A stretch of DNA of 64,000 nucleotides. It comes from Acanthacorydalis orientalis (taxonomy: Eukaryota > Arthropoda > Insecta > Megaloptera > Corydalidae). Of this stretch, positions 1-12,052 are shown piece by piece. The translations under genes and the position numbers were made by a program. A model generated the notes under the pieces. The model was not told where the DNA came from. It saw only the letters and a program-made list of their open reading frames with translations, and made no database searches. Numbering within the stretch: position 1 is the stretch's first letter; every line of letters begins with the position of its first letter. The stretch is from NCBI GenBank assembly GCA_034766995.1, contig CM068322.1, forward strand, positions 10,921,810 through 10,985,809, in the 5' to 3' direction.

Positions 1-429
1 TTTGTATTTTTTAATAAAAAACCACGTATTTGATTTATTTCTAAAATTAAATTTATAAATTTAGAATACTTTTTCTATATTTGAATTGCTGTTCTGTGTT
101 AACGTCTCAATACAAGTTATTTTATTGATTTTGGGTAATAAAATGAAGTTAAATTTAATTAGAATTTATTTCAAACATTACTTATAAACCGTTTTGCTTG
201 ACTTACAATTTTATTTTTTTTTAGAAAAAAAAAACATAATGAGGGTTGATACATAAATGTTAAAAATCACTCAAACAGAATCACATGAAACACCGTTGAA
301 TACTTTAAATATCTTCTTGAAATCAAAGTTAATGGTTAATCCATAAATAAATGAATGTCTATTAATTTAACAGATAAAAATATTTAATATTATTTGTTGT
401 TATATTTTCTCAATATAATGTTGTATATA

Positions 430-1656
430 CAGTTGCGAAAAAAAACTCCCAGACTTTAAAGTTTGACAGAAAAGGCACGGTATATACTATTCAAAATGTT
501 ATTACATAATATAAAAATGCACGGAATACAGTTTATTTTCCATTGGTTTTGAATATGATATCATTCTGATGGTGGCCTTCATTCTCGATACACATTTGTA
601 GTAGTTTTCAAGTTTATCATCACTCGGAGGGTTATTTCCGGCGTTATCGATGCAATTTTTTGGCGTATAGCAACCTTCAAGTCATTAATGAGTGCTGGTC
701 GATGTTTGTAGACCTCAACTTTCAAATGACCCCAAAGAAAAAAATCACAAGAGGCGAGATCGGGTGAACGTGTAGGCTACCCAACTTCACCATGTAACGA
801 GACCTAATACCCTGGGAATAGAAAAAGTAAGGACCATAAAGACCAAAATCTGCAACATCGCACCAAACAGTAACATACTGGCTGTGGAGAAGCCTTTCAT
901 AAAGCTGATGAAGATGATTTTCCAGCCAGTAATTAAAATTCTGTTTATTTACATACCCAAACAAATGAAATTGGGCTTCGTCACGTGTAAGTAGAACAGC
1001 ATTGGCAGGAATATTCTGAAGGATATCCTCACAACGTGCCAATCTGTTCTTCTAGTTGTGTCTAAGTTTCTGAACAACTATCATTTTATACGGATGGAAT
1101 TCAAGATTGGCATTTAAAATTCTCCTGGCATTTCGATCAGACAACCATACGCAGACCATACGCCAAGCCTAACGCAGAAGCATGTTTACAAGTTGATGAT
1201 TGGTTGGTTGTTGGTGTTTTAGGGCGCTCCGACAACTTAGGTCATTAATACCCGTTTTACGGGCTGAACGTTTAGGAGATTTCACAACGGATTATCTAAT
1301 GGCGTTGACATTTTCTGGCATCCAAACGCTACGTGGTCTTTAAGGTGGATTTCGTTTTAACGTCACACCTGTGGTCGTAAAATATGCCACCTATAGCAAT
1401 ATGGATTTTGGTCCAGAACAGCGGTATTTCGACCGAACACAAAATAGATTTGAAAAGTTCTCTGCGTGGCGATCAAAGATTCGATGTTTGGAGTAAATGA
1501 TTTTATAACGAACGCAACAGTATACCCGTCCAAGCCATAACGGCAACTGAAAACGGTAAGGTACATAGTATCGGAAGATTTCACTATGCCCCGTGCCACT
1601 TTACTAGTTCCTGACCAATAGCTGAGAGAAGTATGGGAGGTTTTTTGCCATACCTG
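430..1656 (-). mobile_element. Tc1/mariner-superfamily DNA transposon, internally deleted
   Basis: The ends are imperfect terminal inverted repeats. The left end begins CAGTTGCGAAAAAAAACTCC; the right end, read on the minus strand, begins CAGGTATGGCAAAAAACCTC. Both are flanked by TA (428-429 and 1657-1658), the target duplication expected of this superfamily. The interior carries a decayed minus-strand transposase. The element is about 1.23 kb, shorter than expected for a complete copy, which fits the internal loss seen in the coding part. Confidence 0.8.
533..1566 (-). pseudogene. Decayed transposase of the DUF4817/DDE_3-like type
   Basis: Read on the minus strand, the N-terminal part holds YTVAFVIKSF and TQRTFQIYF, typical of the helix-turn-helix start of this insect-type transposase. 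The first catalytic block is LTRDEAQFHLFGYVNKQN, followed by VTVWCDVADFGLYGPYFF. Soon after comes SPDLASCDFFLWGHLK, holding the last catalytic Asp, in a different frame, then VYKHRPALINDLKVAIRQK and a stop near 533. The segment that should hold the middle catalytic Asp (a QQDGA-like motif) is missing, so the copy is inactive. Several frameshifts and stops occur between the blocks. The start at 1566 is the first Met inside the terminal repeat and is tentative. The family call rests on recognised motifs. Confidence 0.75.
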
Positions 1657-1666
1657 TATACAATTA

Positions 1667-2295
1667 TGCATCTAAAATTCACACAACCACTTTCACAATA
1701 AAGGAATTCTAAAGTAACTAATGTCTAGTATGACTGAATGTTTGTATGATACCAGTATTATGATGACCTGAATATTTATTAAATCAAACCTGTGCCTTTC
1801 TTTTTTGTTTATTATTATTTTCAATTATTTACATATGTTTTCAGTTTATTGTTTTACAAGGAGTCGAAACAAGATATATTTCAATTTTTTTGTACAGAAT
1901 ATTCATTATTGAAGAAACATTTTAGAAGATAATCGAACTTGCGTCAATAACATTGTTTAATTAATAAATTCATACATACATAGTTGTAGAATGTTACCTG
2001 TTTGATCATTCTTAACCTGTAAATAATTACTTTTTAAAAAATAATGCACAATTTGATGATAATTGCATTATATTTAAGTTTTACACAAGTACTTTTTATT
2101 AAGTCAAAAATCCTTATAAAAAATATTAAAAAGTAATAGCCGGCAAGTTTATTATTTTCTAAAATTCTTATGTAAATATAACTGTTCTACCAAGTAATAT
2201 TATAGCAATGAGTCGTTTATATTTCAAGGTTAATTTAAATTTTTCTTAGTATATGAAATATAAAAAGATATATCGACTATATACATTCGAGTATT
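1667..2295. other. AT-rich sequence without recognised genes
   Basis: Nothing recognisable was seen on either strand. Open frames are short and the sequence is AT-rich with homopolymer runs. Confidence 0.5.
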
Positions 2296-2299
2296 TAAA

Positions 2300-2328
2300 T
2301 ATATATATTATATATATATATATATATG
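2300..2328. repeat. (TA)n microsatellite
   Basis: Short interrupted TA run. Confidence 0.9.
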
Positions 2329-2639
2329 GTTTAAAATTATTTTTGAAAACATTAAGTCCAAATTAAAACCAAACATAATAACTGAGACGAAAATTACAAT
2401 AATAAAACGACAATTTACATTTACCACTGACCGCAGACAGTGGTAAATATCTTAAATTCTCTCTTGTTTACAAATATTCCCACATTTTATTGAGTTTTAT
2501 TAAATTTGCATTCAAAATGGTGTGTAAATGTAGTTAACAATTTTGAGCACAAACTTGACTGTAATGTAGTATTTAAACTTCAAATAAGTTAGAAATTAAA
2601 TTCAAGATTTTGTATAGTAAAGTACATTATAGTAATTCA

Positions 2640-2795
2640 ATTACTTTGACAATTTCATTTCTTTCACAAATCAATTCTTTTTTCATAAACCACATAAAAA
2701 ATTTTCCGATCAAAATGTTCAATAAATTATTATTGATTATTTTTGATTTTTGCTTATGCGCGTTTCAATGACAACACCATCATTCTCAAACGCCA
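2640..2795 (+). repeat. Foldback-family arm, copy A
   Basis: This copy shows the arm blocks in order: TTTCACAAATCAATTC, a TTTTTTCATAAACCACA block, TTTTCCGATCAAAATGTTCA, TTATTATTGATTATTTTTGA, then CTTATGCGCGTTTCAATG and CACCATCATTCTCAAA. The same order recurs at 15.9, 35.8 and 52.7 kb. No facing arm is visible. A second copy follows at once in the same orientation. Confidence 0.65.
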
Positions 2796-2864
2796 AAATG
2801 CAGAAAAATCTTAAATTAAAAATGTCATTTGTAACAATATGCTTTTAAACTATAATTTGAAACA

Positions 2865-2990
2865 TAATACTAGTTTCATAAATGATTTCTTTTTTCATCC
2901 CACAAACCACACCAATATTTTCCTATCAAAAATATTTAATAAATAACTATCCATTTTTGATGGTAACACCGCCATCCTCAACATTTTCTA
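2865..2990 (+). repeat. Foldback-family arm, copy B
   Basis: Direct neighbour of copy A in the same orientation. Shared blocks are TTTTTTCATCCCACAAACCA, TTTTCCTATCAAAAATATTT, CCATTTTTGATGG and ACCGCCATCCTCAACA. It lacks part of the central TTATTATTGATC block. Confidence 0.6.
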
Positions 2991-3269
2991 ACTGATATTT
3001 ATTTTTAATATTTATTTGATTTCGAATAAATTATAATTCCGGTCTTATAATTATTTTATTTAAATATGATTCGTTCAAAATATGTATAATAGAAATACGA
3101 ATACTGAACTACTGAAACTAGTTGGTATCGAAAAATACATCTAAAACAGGTCACTTTTCAGACTGTGTTATTGTATTTAGCGAAAATAAATTCATTTCTC
3201 TGTTAATAGTATAGATAAAATAATCAATAAAATACATAATGAATACATTAAGAACTGTATTAATTTTAT

Positions 3270-3350
3270 CAAACAACTAATTTGCTTCGTGAGACTCGTA
3301 CTAACGAAGCGCAGTCGACATTGGATACGTACGCGAAATTCCCGAAGATT
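3270..3350. other. Small CpG-containing islet
   Basis: An 80-bp stretch with several CG dinucleotides and an inverted pair, GCTTCGT and ACGAAGC. No coding or RNA feature was recognised. Confidence 0.3.
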
Positions 3351-3464
3351 AAGTGTTAATTTATTTTAATATATTAATTCTCTTATTTTTATTCCATTTT
3401 TATTTAAAATAGCTATAATTTAATTACAAAATCTACATTTGCATTAATATCAACATGGATTTGA

Positions 3465-3465
<1 letters not shown>

Positions 3466-3513
<48 letters not shown>
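3466..3513. repeat. (TA)n microsatellite
   Basis: Uninterrupted TA run of about 48 bp. Confidence 0.95.
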
Positions 3514-3515
<2 letters not shown>

Positions 3516-3899
3516 CTTATACGTATTATAGTTCTGAGAGGGTACTATATTACTGTTTGTTTAGGATCAAACTTCAGTACTCAACTAACGCAACCATGAT
3601 AAAGTTTGCATTTCTCGTATTTTCTAGTATATGCAACTACGCACTATTTGCCTCCATTTCATTATATCTAAAGTTCTATTATTAAAACAAGTATTAAATA
3701 TAATAAATCTTTAAATTATTCAAGGAATGTTTGAATAACTGTAAATATAGTTTAAAATTAAATAACATACTGTTATTCTTACAAGTTTTAAAACTACTAT
3801 AACTGAGAAGTTTTAATAATTAACACTGTTTACATCTGTATGTAAATTTATATACATATATGTGTACGTATATATATACATAAAGATATTACTTAAATA

Positions 3900-5185
3900 T
3901 TAGGTTGTAACATATCAAGTTGCCGAATTGCAGTCAGTCAGAGGTCGACCGCGATTGTGAAAGGTTCTGTACAATATTTTACAAGTTCAGCTATTTGTAA
4001 TTGACTATTGTACTGTAGCCTTCAATTGTTTTAAAATACGGAATTATTGTTGTTATTTTTATTTTTTTATAACCTTGAACAGGATCATGACCACAAAAGA
4101 TTTGCGTCTACTTTTTTTATATGAGTTCAAGTTGGGACACAATGCAGTAGTAGCAGGTAGAAATATAAATAGAGCTTTCGAAGAAGGGTCGGCTAGCCAG
4201 AGAGCAATTCAATTATGGTTCAAAAAATTTCGTTCCGGTAATATGAATCTCGACAATGAGCCTCGAGGAAGGTCTAAAACCATTGGGAACGAAGAACATT
4301 TGAAAACCATGGTGGAAGCTAATTCACGTTCAACAGTTCGAGCTCTGGCATGTTATTTAAGTGTTAGTGCTATGACTGTTTCTCGTCACTTTGCTGCAAT
4401 AAGGAAGGTGGAAAAGCTAGATAAGTGGGTACCGCACGAATTGACAGTTGGTCATAAACTGAGACGTTTAGAGGTGTGTTTTTCATTGATGATTCGAAAT
4501 GATAAAACACCATTTTTAAATCGAATCCATTACTTGTGATGAAAAGTGGATTCTGTATGATAACAAAAAAAGATATGGACAATGGTTAAATGCAAATGAA
4601 GCTCCAGGACACGCATTAAAGTCGTCATTATACCAAAAAAAATTATGGTTACTGTGTGGTGGACAAATAAAAGAATAATCCATAATTCTTTTTTAAAACC
4701 AGGCGAAGCAATTACGGCTGATTCATATTGTCGCGAAATCGACAATATGAATGAAAAATTAAAAACAAAACAACCAATGCTAATAAATAGATATGGGCCA
4801 ATACTATTGCAAGACATTGCTCGACCACACACATCTCGAATCACAATTTGCAAATTAAATTCATTAAATTATGAAATTTTACCGTATCTCCCTTATTCAT
4901 CAGATCTTTCACTGACAGACGACTATCATCTTTTTCGCCACTTTAAATATTATGTAAGAAATAAAAAAATCTGAAACCAAACAAAAGTGATTCAAGGATT
5001 CGAAAACTTTATAAGCTTTAAAAATGTCGATTTTTATAAAAATGGGATAAACAATCTAATTTTTCTTTGGCAAAATACCATCGATGCTAATAGAGCTTAT
5101 TTTGATTAAATACATTTTGATTTGTTAAAAATATTGCGTTTTAATTCTCACCTACAAATTCCGCAATTTCCTATGTTATACCCAA
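3900..5185 (+). mobile_element. Mariner element, full length with TIRs
   Basis: The left TIR starts TTAGGTTGTAACATATCAAG. The right TIR, read inward on the minus strand, starts TTGGGTATAACATAGGAAAT; the two align over about 30 bp. TA lies immediately outside both ends (3898-3899 and 5186-5187). The 1286-bp length is normal for mariner, and a decayed transposase fills the interior. Confidence 0.9.
4087..5109 (+). pseudogene. Mariner transposase with frameshifts
   Basis: The transposase is split over three frames. The N-terminal part (4087-4530) has the paired HTH region: LRLLFLYEFKLGHNA, IQLWFKKFRSGNMNLDNEPR, and the WVPHEL linker. A frameshift precedes ITCDEKWILYDN, which carries the first catalytic Asp. 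A second shift near the A-run at 4636-4643 precedes MVTVWWTNKRI, QDIARPHTSRI (second Asp) and SSDLSLTDDYHLF (third Asp region). After a stop at 4974 the frame continues as NTIDANRAYFD, ending at 5109. All three catalytic Asp residues appear to survive, but the shifts make the copy non-functional. It resembles the SETMAR-like irritans-type mariners common in arthropods. Confidence 0.9.
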
Positions 5186-5189
5186 TAAA

Positions 5190-6305
5190 TAGATACTGTT
5201 TTTTTTTAAATATATTTCGTGGAATTGGTTATGAGTGATTTACAAACTAGTTAACATATTGACAGGTAAATAAAAATAAATAATAGGCAAATAAAACTGG
5301 TGTTTTTTGTTGTACGTTTGATATTTAGTTATGGTATCAAAAATTAAACATTAAATATACAAACCTAAATATATATAGATATAGATATGTAGATAGATAA
5401 TCTTCGTTCCATATGAAAAAAAGGTAATTTCACTATTACAAATTTTAGAAAAATGATTTGAATCTATTTATTAAAATAATTCAAATGGAATCCATTTATT
5501 ATGATCACTTTGGTACGTGCAATTATGAATAACAATAACCAGCTGATAAACAGAGGATAATAAATTTTCATTAATGAACTCAATTTATTACAAACAATTA
5601 TGACATTTGTATAATTTATATTTGTCATAAACTATACACTTAATACAACATTAAATTTTTATATATGCCACATTTCTTATAAACAACTGTTTTTGAAAAC
5701 GACATAAAATTTATTTGAAAAACTTTTCAAGTGTTGTATGTCGTTTGGTTGCACGAACTGATTATAATAATAATAGTAGATTGATAACATTATCTGTGAT
5801 TATAATAACCAGATTTCACTATATACATTTATTGAAATTACACAGGTATTCTTTGAATTTTAATTACCATTAATATAAAAAGTGAGTGAAATTTTATACG
5901 AAAACCAGTGATTTTTACATTGAATTACATGTTATTAATATAAATAAATATTAACAACTACATGGCTTTAGCAAAATATCAACAAGTATTTTATTTTATT
6001 GATAAAAATCAATACGATACATCAGAACTTGTTAAAAAAAAAACAATCTTTCTTTAAAATGATCATTTCATTACTGACCAACATTTGTTAAATGTTTGAA
6101 AAAATTTAAACTGAAACATTTCAAGTGATAACAATACTATCTTAAAAGTATTAATTGTTTGTACATTTTGGAATCCCCGATTCGTGAAAAACATTTGTCT
6201 AAAATTTTTAATTGTCATCAAATTTCGATTGACTTATTTTTTTAATTAATATACCTACTTAAATAAGTAGCTTATTTGTATAATTCAAATTTCAAATTCG
6301 TTCGC
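5190..6305. other. AT-rich sequence without recognised genes
   Basis: No supported gene, RNA or element was seen. Only AT-rich sequence with short frames. Confidence 0.5.

Positions 6306-6308
<3 letters not shown>

Positions 6309-6361
<53 letters not shown>
6309..6361. repeat. (TA)n microsatellite
   Basis: Uninterrupted TA run of about 53 bp. Confidence 0.95.
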
Positions 6362-6364
<3 letters not shown>

Positions 6365-6365
<1 letters not shown>

Positions 6366-7085
6366 TCACACTTAAAAAATATTTTAAACCAAGTATCGTT
6401 AAAAACAAATATGCCGACCAAACTTTCCTTAACACATTTTAAAAACATAATTACATAAAAACATCGAAAGCTTCACTTCACTTAAAAAAGTATAACGTAT
6501 TCTAAATTAACAAGTGAACAATTTTTAATGTGTGTGTATATATATATTATATACATATATGTACGTATACAAACACATACATGCATTGAATGAACATTTT
6601 TCAATGTCAATTAGAATATACATTCCTTACAATGGGGGAAGAAACGAAAAAAAGATACTGTGATTCGTGTCGAAGATTAAGTATCTTTCCCTTGATGTAT
6701 AGTCTTCTTAAAGGTACTGAAATAAGCTCAAAGAAAAAATACTTGAACATGTATAAACCCTGTTTTTTATGACTTCAGACCTGCATAAAAAACATTTCCT
6801 TCGTACATACTTACGTTGTATATTTACCACTATATTATCACCTAACTTCTCTAAACATTCGTAAACATGATATATACACTGATCATTTATATTTATATAG
6901 ACACGAGTATTTATGTTTATGATGATATAATACGTACGTTATCTATATACACACAACAAAATTTTTAAAAAATTATAGATTTTATTACTGTTTTTATCAA
7001 CTTACTCAAACGTGCTTCAAAATATTTTTATCAGAAGGTAGTTTGTTTAATACTATTATAAGATGAAAATTATTATCCAAAATGT
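6365..7085. other. AT-rich sequence, no supported gene
   Basis: A 60-codon frame at 6590-6772 contains CDSC but matches nothing recognised and has no coding context. Confidence 0.4.
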
Positions 7086-7087
7086 TT

Positions 7088-7090
7088 ATG

Positions 7091-7142
<52 letters not shown>
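7088..7142. repeat. (TA)n microsatellite
   Basis: TA run with one CA interruption. Confidence 0.95.
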
Positions 7143-7147
<5 letters not shown>

Positions 7148-7317
7148 ATAATTTAATTTTTCAATTCATAAAGTTAATTCCTTTCAAATATTGTTTATAT
7201 TTAAAATTAAGAAAAAACAATAATAATTATCAACTATTTTTTAAAGTATTAATACAGAATATTTAAAATCATTTCGGATAATAAACTATTAAAAAAGAAC
7301 ATTTAATTTATTAAAAT

Positions 7318-7341
7318 TATATATATATATATATATATATA
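7318..7341. repeat. (TA)n microsatellite
   Basis: Short TA run. Confidence 0.9.
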
Positions 7342-7344
7342 AAT

Positions 7345-8460
7345 GAATACTAAAATGAATATTAATTCACTTAACATGACTCAATTTTAATATGATTATT
7401 TGTATCTTATCAGAAATTAATAAATTATTTTTTAAAACGTTAAAACAATTTAAAATTAACTAAATAAATACATTTGCCAAAATATATTTCATAAAAGAAA
7501 ATACCATAACTATTTTTGTCTACATATTCTTCATACACTTCTATACACATACTCTATTATTCAAGTAACTTCACGATACCTCTTTCAAAGAAAGTTTATG
7601 GTCGCTCGATCAGCCATCGTTGAACGACAAAGTTTAACTTTGTTGACAACTTTAATTTTTCCCTTTATAGAGGTTTCTTTGAAAAGACTAAATACGTGTG
7701 AATCGGTTAACTAAGATCGTACACTAGATGGAGGTACTTTTCAATGAATTTTATTGTTACAACTACAAAGTATATTCTTGCCTTTTGTTGAAACAAATAT
7801 ACATTTTTTTTTACTAAATTAATTACCGTTTTGAATAACAATATCATTCATTCAACTCCTTATAAAACAATTAAATTGAAATCATAGTCACTGCTTTTTA
7901 AAACAAGAAAATTAACTGAAAATTTTAAAAAGTAAAACATTGAAAAACATTGCCAAAAACAAAATAGCATTCTTATGTTAGTTGCTAGAATATAATTCTG
8001 TTTTTTCTTGTTTTATTTAAGGTTTTATATCACATGTAAGGTTATAAAATATTATAATATAACCTAAGAATAATTCTGAACCCAGAAATGAATAAACTTC
8101 CATTTACAAAAATTTAGGTTGTCAAATATATCAACTTTTAAAGTATATTTATTTTTCTAGTCTGGACTTTTAATGGAATTAAGAAAAAAGTTATTATAGT
8201 TTGTGGTTAGATGATTAAATTATCAGAAAAGAGCGCTACTATCAAAATAATTTAAAAAAAATAATAAGAGTGACCTAACAGTAAACACTCAAAGAAAACT
8301 ATTCTGGCATAAAACTAACAATTTTCTAAAATATATTTTTTTAAATACGTTTCAAGGCTACAAAATCAAATATTATATAAGTGGCATTAGATATAAAATT
8401 CCTGGATTATTTTTTGTAATTTGGGGAACGAATGAATAATTAATTTATAAAATTTCAATT
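7345..8460. other. AT-rich sequence with a slightly GC-richer patch
   Basis: Around 7570-7740 the composition is less AT-biased. It contains a perfect palindrome, CAAAGTTTAACTTTG, and an inverted pair based on TTTCTTTGAAA. No gene was recognised. Confidence 0.35.
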
Positions 8461-8465
8461 TTTAT

Positions 8466-8473
8466 GTATATGT

Positions 8474-8533
<60 letters not shown>
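8466..8533. repeat. (TA)n microsatellite with CATA variants
   Basis: TA run interrupted by CATA steps. Confidence 0.9.
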
Positions 8534-8539
8534 TAATAC

Positions 8540-9360
8540 AACCACTAAAAATATTTCAAATTATTAAAAAAACATTGTCTATCAAAATGCACATAAAATA
8601 AAAATACAGCCTGGCTGTTAAAAATAAATGCGTATAAGAAGGAACAACGATGACCACAAATCCTCTTTCCACTTTCCCTTTAAACTCACTACTGATTTTC
8701 GTGCTCAAGTTTTATAAACAGGAAAATATACAACACATGTAAGCAATTATGCTCATTATTGTAACTAAATATATTTAATGTTCATTAAAACTAAAACAGT
8801 TACCGCAACAGATGCATTCTAATTAAATTATGATGCCTTTGTATTTGTTAATCTGTACAATTATTTCTCTTTGATTTATCATAACAGTATTTTATGGAAT
8901 ATATTTTTGGTGAAGATTTTAAATATAAATTAACTCATAAAATATCTTTTCATATGAAACAAAATGATTGTCAGGCTTATTAATTATGTATTTTTAATTA
9001 TTTATTCATTATCTCATAATTTACGATGTATATTTAAAAATATTAAAATACATTCAAATCGTAACATCAAACTAACCGTATAAAGTTACTTTTTAAAATA
9101 ATAAACTTTCAATAAATATCTTTTCTGAAAGTAAATATGACAAAAATGTAATTGTTTTCGTAATTGATTTTCAACAATATTTTCTAAAACCAAATATAGC
9201 TTCATGTGAAATAAAATTTGGTTTTATTATTAAATTAATAATTACTCAACTTTAGCAATTATAATTACTTTACTTTAGGAAGTGTCCTAAAATATTGAAA
9301 GACGCGAGTTTAAACACAATTAAGTAACGTGATTTTTTTTATTAATAAAAACATAAGCTT
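8540..9360. other. AT-rich sequence without recognised genes
   Basis: Nothing recognisable on either strand. Confidence 0.5.
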
Positions 9361-9490
9361 GATAATCGGACCCAGTTAACAAAATATTTGATGAAGACCG
9401 AATTGACGTCTCCGCCGCAGGGATAATCTCCGTCATGAGAATGTCCGGAAAAAGGATATCGACCTTAGCTTTCAACGGAATATTATAACG
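9360..9490 (-). other. CpG-containing islet with short open minus frame
   Basis: The minus strand stays open for about 50 codons and includes KAKVDILFPDILMTEIIPAA. Composition is much less AT-biased than the surroundings. It has no recognised homology and no Met start. It could be a gene or transposon fragment, or chance. Confidence 0.2.
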
Positions 9491-9607
9491 TTCATTACAA
9501 AGATATATGTGTGTGTATATATATATAGCTCCAATACAATTTATACAGATAATTTTTAACAGATAATTGATTTATTAGACAAAACAAACTTGTGATATAA
9601 ATAATAG

Positions 9608-9735
<128 letters not shown>

Positions 9736-9739
9736 CATA

Positions 9740-10680
9740 TTTCGTACACTCTTATTTCTTTTAATAAGTTAAGCGAGCCCTGAACAACTTTCAAAAGTAG
9801 TTAGTTCTGAGATATTTGTTATGTGCCATTTATTTGTTATTGCATAATTATTGAAATCGTATTGTAAAAATTTTAATTAATTATAAAAATAATTGGATTA
9901 ATTTAAAAATAAATAAATGTGTGTAGCCACACCTCTTAAAGGAGCAAAAATTCTAAAAAAAAATCGGAAAATATTTTACTTCCTGAAATTTTCAAAAATC
10001 GTATCAAATTGGAAAATAAATAAAAGGTATTATAAATAAATGTCTGAAAACTCTTAATCATTTCGATAAGATCCCTTCGACTTATAGGTTTTCATCTTTT
10101 TGGATTTCTCGAGTTTCTGTTCTCTACTAGTTTCGGTACATGTTCCATCTTTAAGCATATTTTAGAGACTAAAAGTCTGTAATAATAATGACATATGTGC
10201 AAAAACTAGTTATAGAGAATAGAATTGCGGATTATCAGTAATGATGAAATAAAAAATATGTTACAATAATCGAAAAAATGCGGTTACAGGAATTAAAACA
10301 AAAGAACCGATTATATTCAAAAATATGTTTATTTTTATATGCTTAATTCAGTTTTATTGTTCCTTGATTACTAAGAACTACAATATTTTTAAATGGATTT
10401 TAACAGAAATTCATACTTAAGATATCACACTAATCAAACAAACCGAAGCAGATCAAAGATCCCATTTGAGATTTAGACACATTTGAAGAAACACATTAAG
10501 TGTTTAATTAAAAAGTTGTAAAAATGTCTAAGTAAGTAATATTTTTTACAACTATATATATATAAGAGAAAAAAATACAATTAAACATATCCTTTTTAAA
10601 TTTTTTGATTATTAAGACAATGCAGTGAAAAACAATGATTGTCAAAATTAAGAATTACGAGAATTAAATATTTCAATAAG
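9740..10680. other. AT-rich sequence without recognised genes
   Basis: No feature supported apart from a very short TA run near 10552. Confidence 0.5.
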
Positions 10681-10701
10681 TTATATATATATATATATAT
10701 A

Positions 10702-10969
10702 TAGTGGCGCACAGAGAGAGAGAGAGAGAGACAAAGAGCCCTGGCACCCCTCAAAGGAAAAGGAAAGTCACTATCCCCTTTATATACACAGAGATATTAA
10801 TGTAACCACAACTGAAGTAATTCAAGAACTTTTTAAAAAGAAAAGAAAACTGATTTTTATTCTTGGAATGAATTTTTATAATGTACTAATAAATTTAATT
10901 GAATTCATATTAAAAAAAATATCCGTTCAACTCCGCCCCCTCTAAAATTAAATTCTGAGTGCGGCACTA
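10702..10969. mobile_element. MITE-like TIR element inserted in (TA)n
   Basis: The left end is TAGTGGCGCACAGAG. The right end on the minus strand is TAGTGCCGCACTCAGA. The inverted ends bound about 268 bp. (TA)n lies directly outside both ends, so the target duplication cannot be read. The interior has a (GA)n run, a CCCTGGCACCCCTCAAAGG block and an ACTCCGCCCCCTC block, and no coding frame. A related left end occurs near 38758 (CAGTGGCGCAAAGAAAC, then GGTACCTCAAAG). Confidence 0.55.
10711..10730. repeat. (GA)n microsatellite
   Basis: Pure AG run inside the MITE-like unit. Confidence 0.85.
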
Positions 10970-11214
10970 TATATATACATATATATCAGAAACGTAAAGT
11001 TTTGCACATGAGCTTATAACGGTTAAATGATATATATTGTCTTATCTCAATATATCCCAAAGTCTGATATATATGTACGAGTACCATACAAAAAAGAAAT
11101 TTAGAATACAACCGTTCACTTAAAGTATTTGTTTTCAATATTATAACAATCACTGTCATTACAGTTCTGAAAACGAGTAACAAATTAATCCATTTTATTA
11201 ATGAAACAGTATGA

Positions 11215-11510
11215 CACTTGTCTCTGCAGTAAATCCTTCACTGAAGCCTTAACTTAGTCATCAAAATCAACAGGTTTCCTTTTTATAATGCTCAGTAGCG
11301 ATGAGAATAAGTGGACGTCAGAGAGACCCAAATCTGGATCGTAAAGAATAAGCGAAATGATTTCAATTTTGTTCCACTTCAGGTCTTGCTTAATGAATTT
11401 TAAATTTTGTTATCTCAAACTGTCATGAAGAAATACAATTCGATTATAATCAAAACTAGGCTGTCGTGAAGAAATTAACTGAAGACAAACACCAACTTTT
11501 TTTATTCGTG
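11215..11510 (-). pseudogene. Mariner transposase 3' fragment
   Basis: Read on the minus strand this gives NRIVFLHDSL, matching the mariner HDNARPH block with the second catalytic Asp. It is followed by LIKWNK-type sequence and YDPDLGLSDVHLFSSL, matching SPDLAPSDYHLF with the third Asp, then VDFDD and VKASVKDLLQR. The HDSL block appears twice about 46 bp apart, which suggests a small local duplication. No HTH or first Asp block is present and no TIRs were found, so this is a fragment. It lies 0.5 kb from a fuller mariner on the other strand but is not the same copy. Confidence 0.65.
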
Positions 11511-11731
11511 GAATGAAGAAACATTACAGGATGATAAAAAAAATACAATAAAAATGACCTATCAAGAAAAAATACAATTTTTGAAAATTAGATTCAAAAC
11601 ATTCTTTATATTTTGTTTCATTTCAATATATCAAACCATTCAAGAGTTACGAGCTCTTATTCAATACACTATTGCTGTTACGCTTTCCAAATTAATCAAT
11701 TTAATATCAGTGAAAACAAGATTTTTTCAAT

Positions 11732-11749
11732 AATATATATATATATATT
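11732..11749. repeat. (TA)n microsatellite
   Basis: Short TA run. Confidence 0.85.
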
Positions 11750-12025
11750 ATTTATAATATCCATATCCTATATTTTTCTTTTCATTCTATACTTCTAAAT
11801 TAAATTCATAGTTGTCCTTATATTCTTTAATTTTCCTAATAATATAAAAAAATAAAATTTTATTTTAACTCTCAAATTTGCTATTAGTTTTTTGATTGGA
11901 AAGGATTGTTACAATTATTATAAATACGTGTATATTTGTATTAAATAATTATTAATATTTATCATTCATATAAAATATAATAAATATATAAATTTTAATA
12001 AAGCAAACTCCATATTTATTAAATC

Positions 12026-12048
12026 ATATATATATATATATATATATA
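12026..12048. repeat. (TA)n at left flank of a mariner
   Basis: TA run ending 5 bp before the mariner that begins at 12053. Confidence 0.9.
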
Positions 12049-12052
12049 AAGA

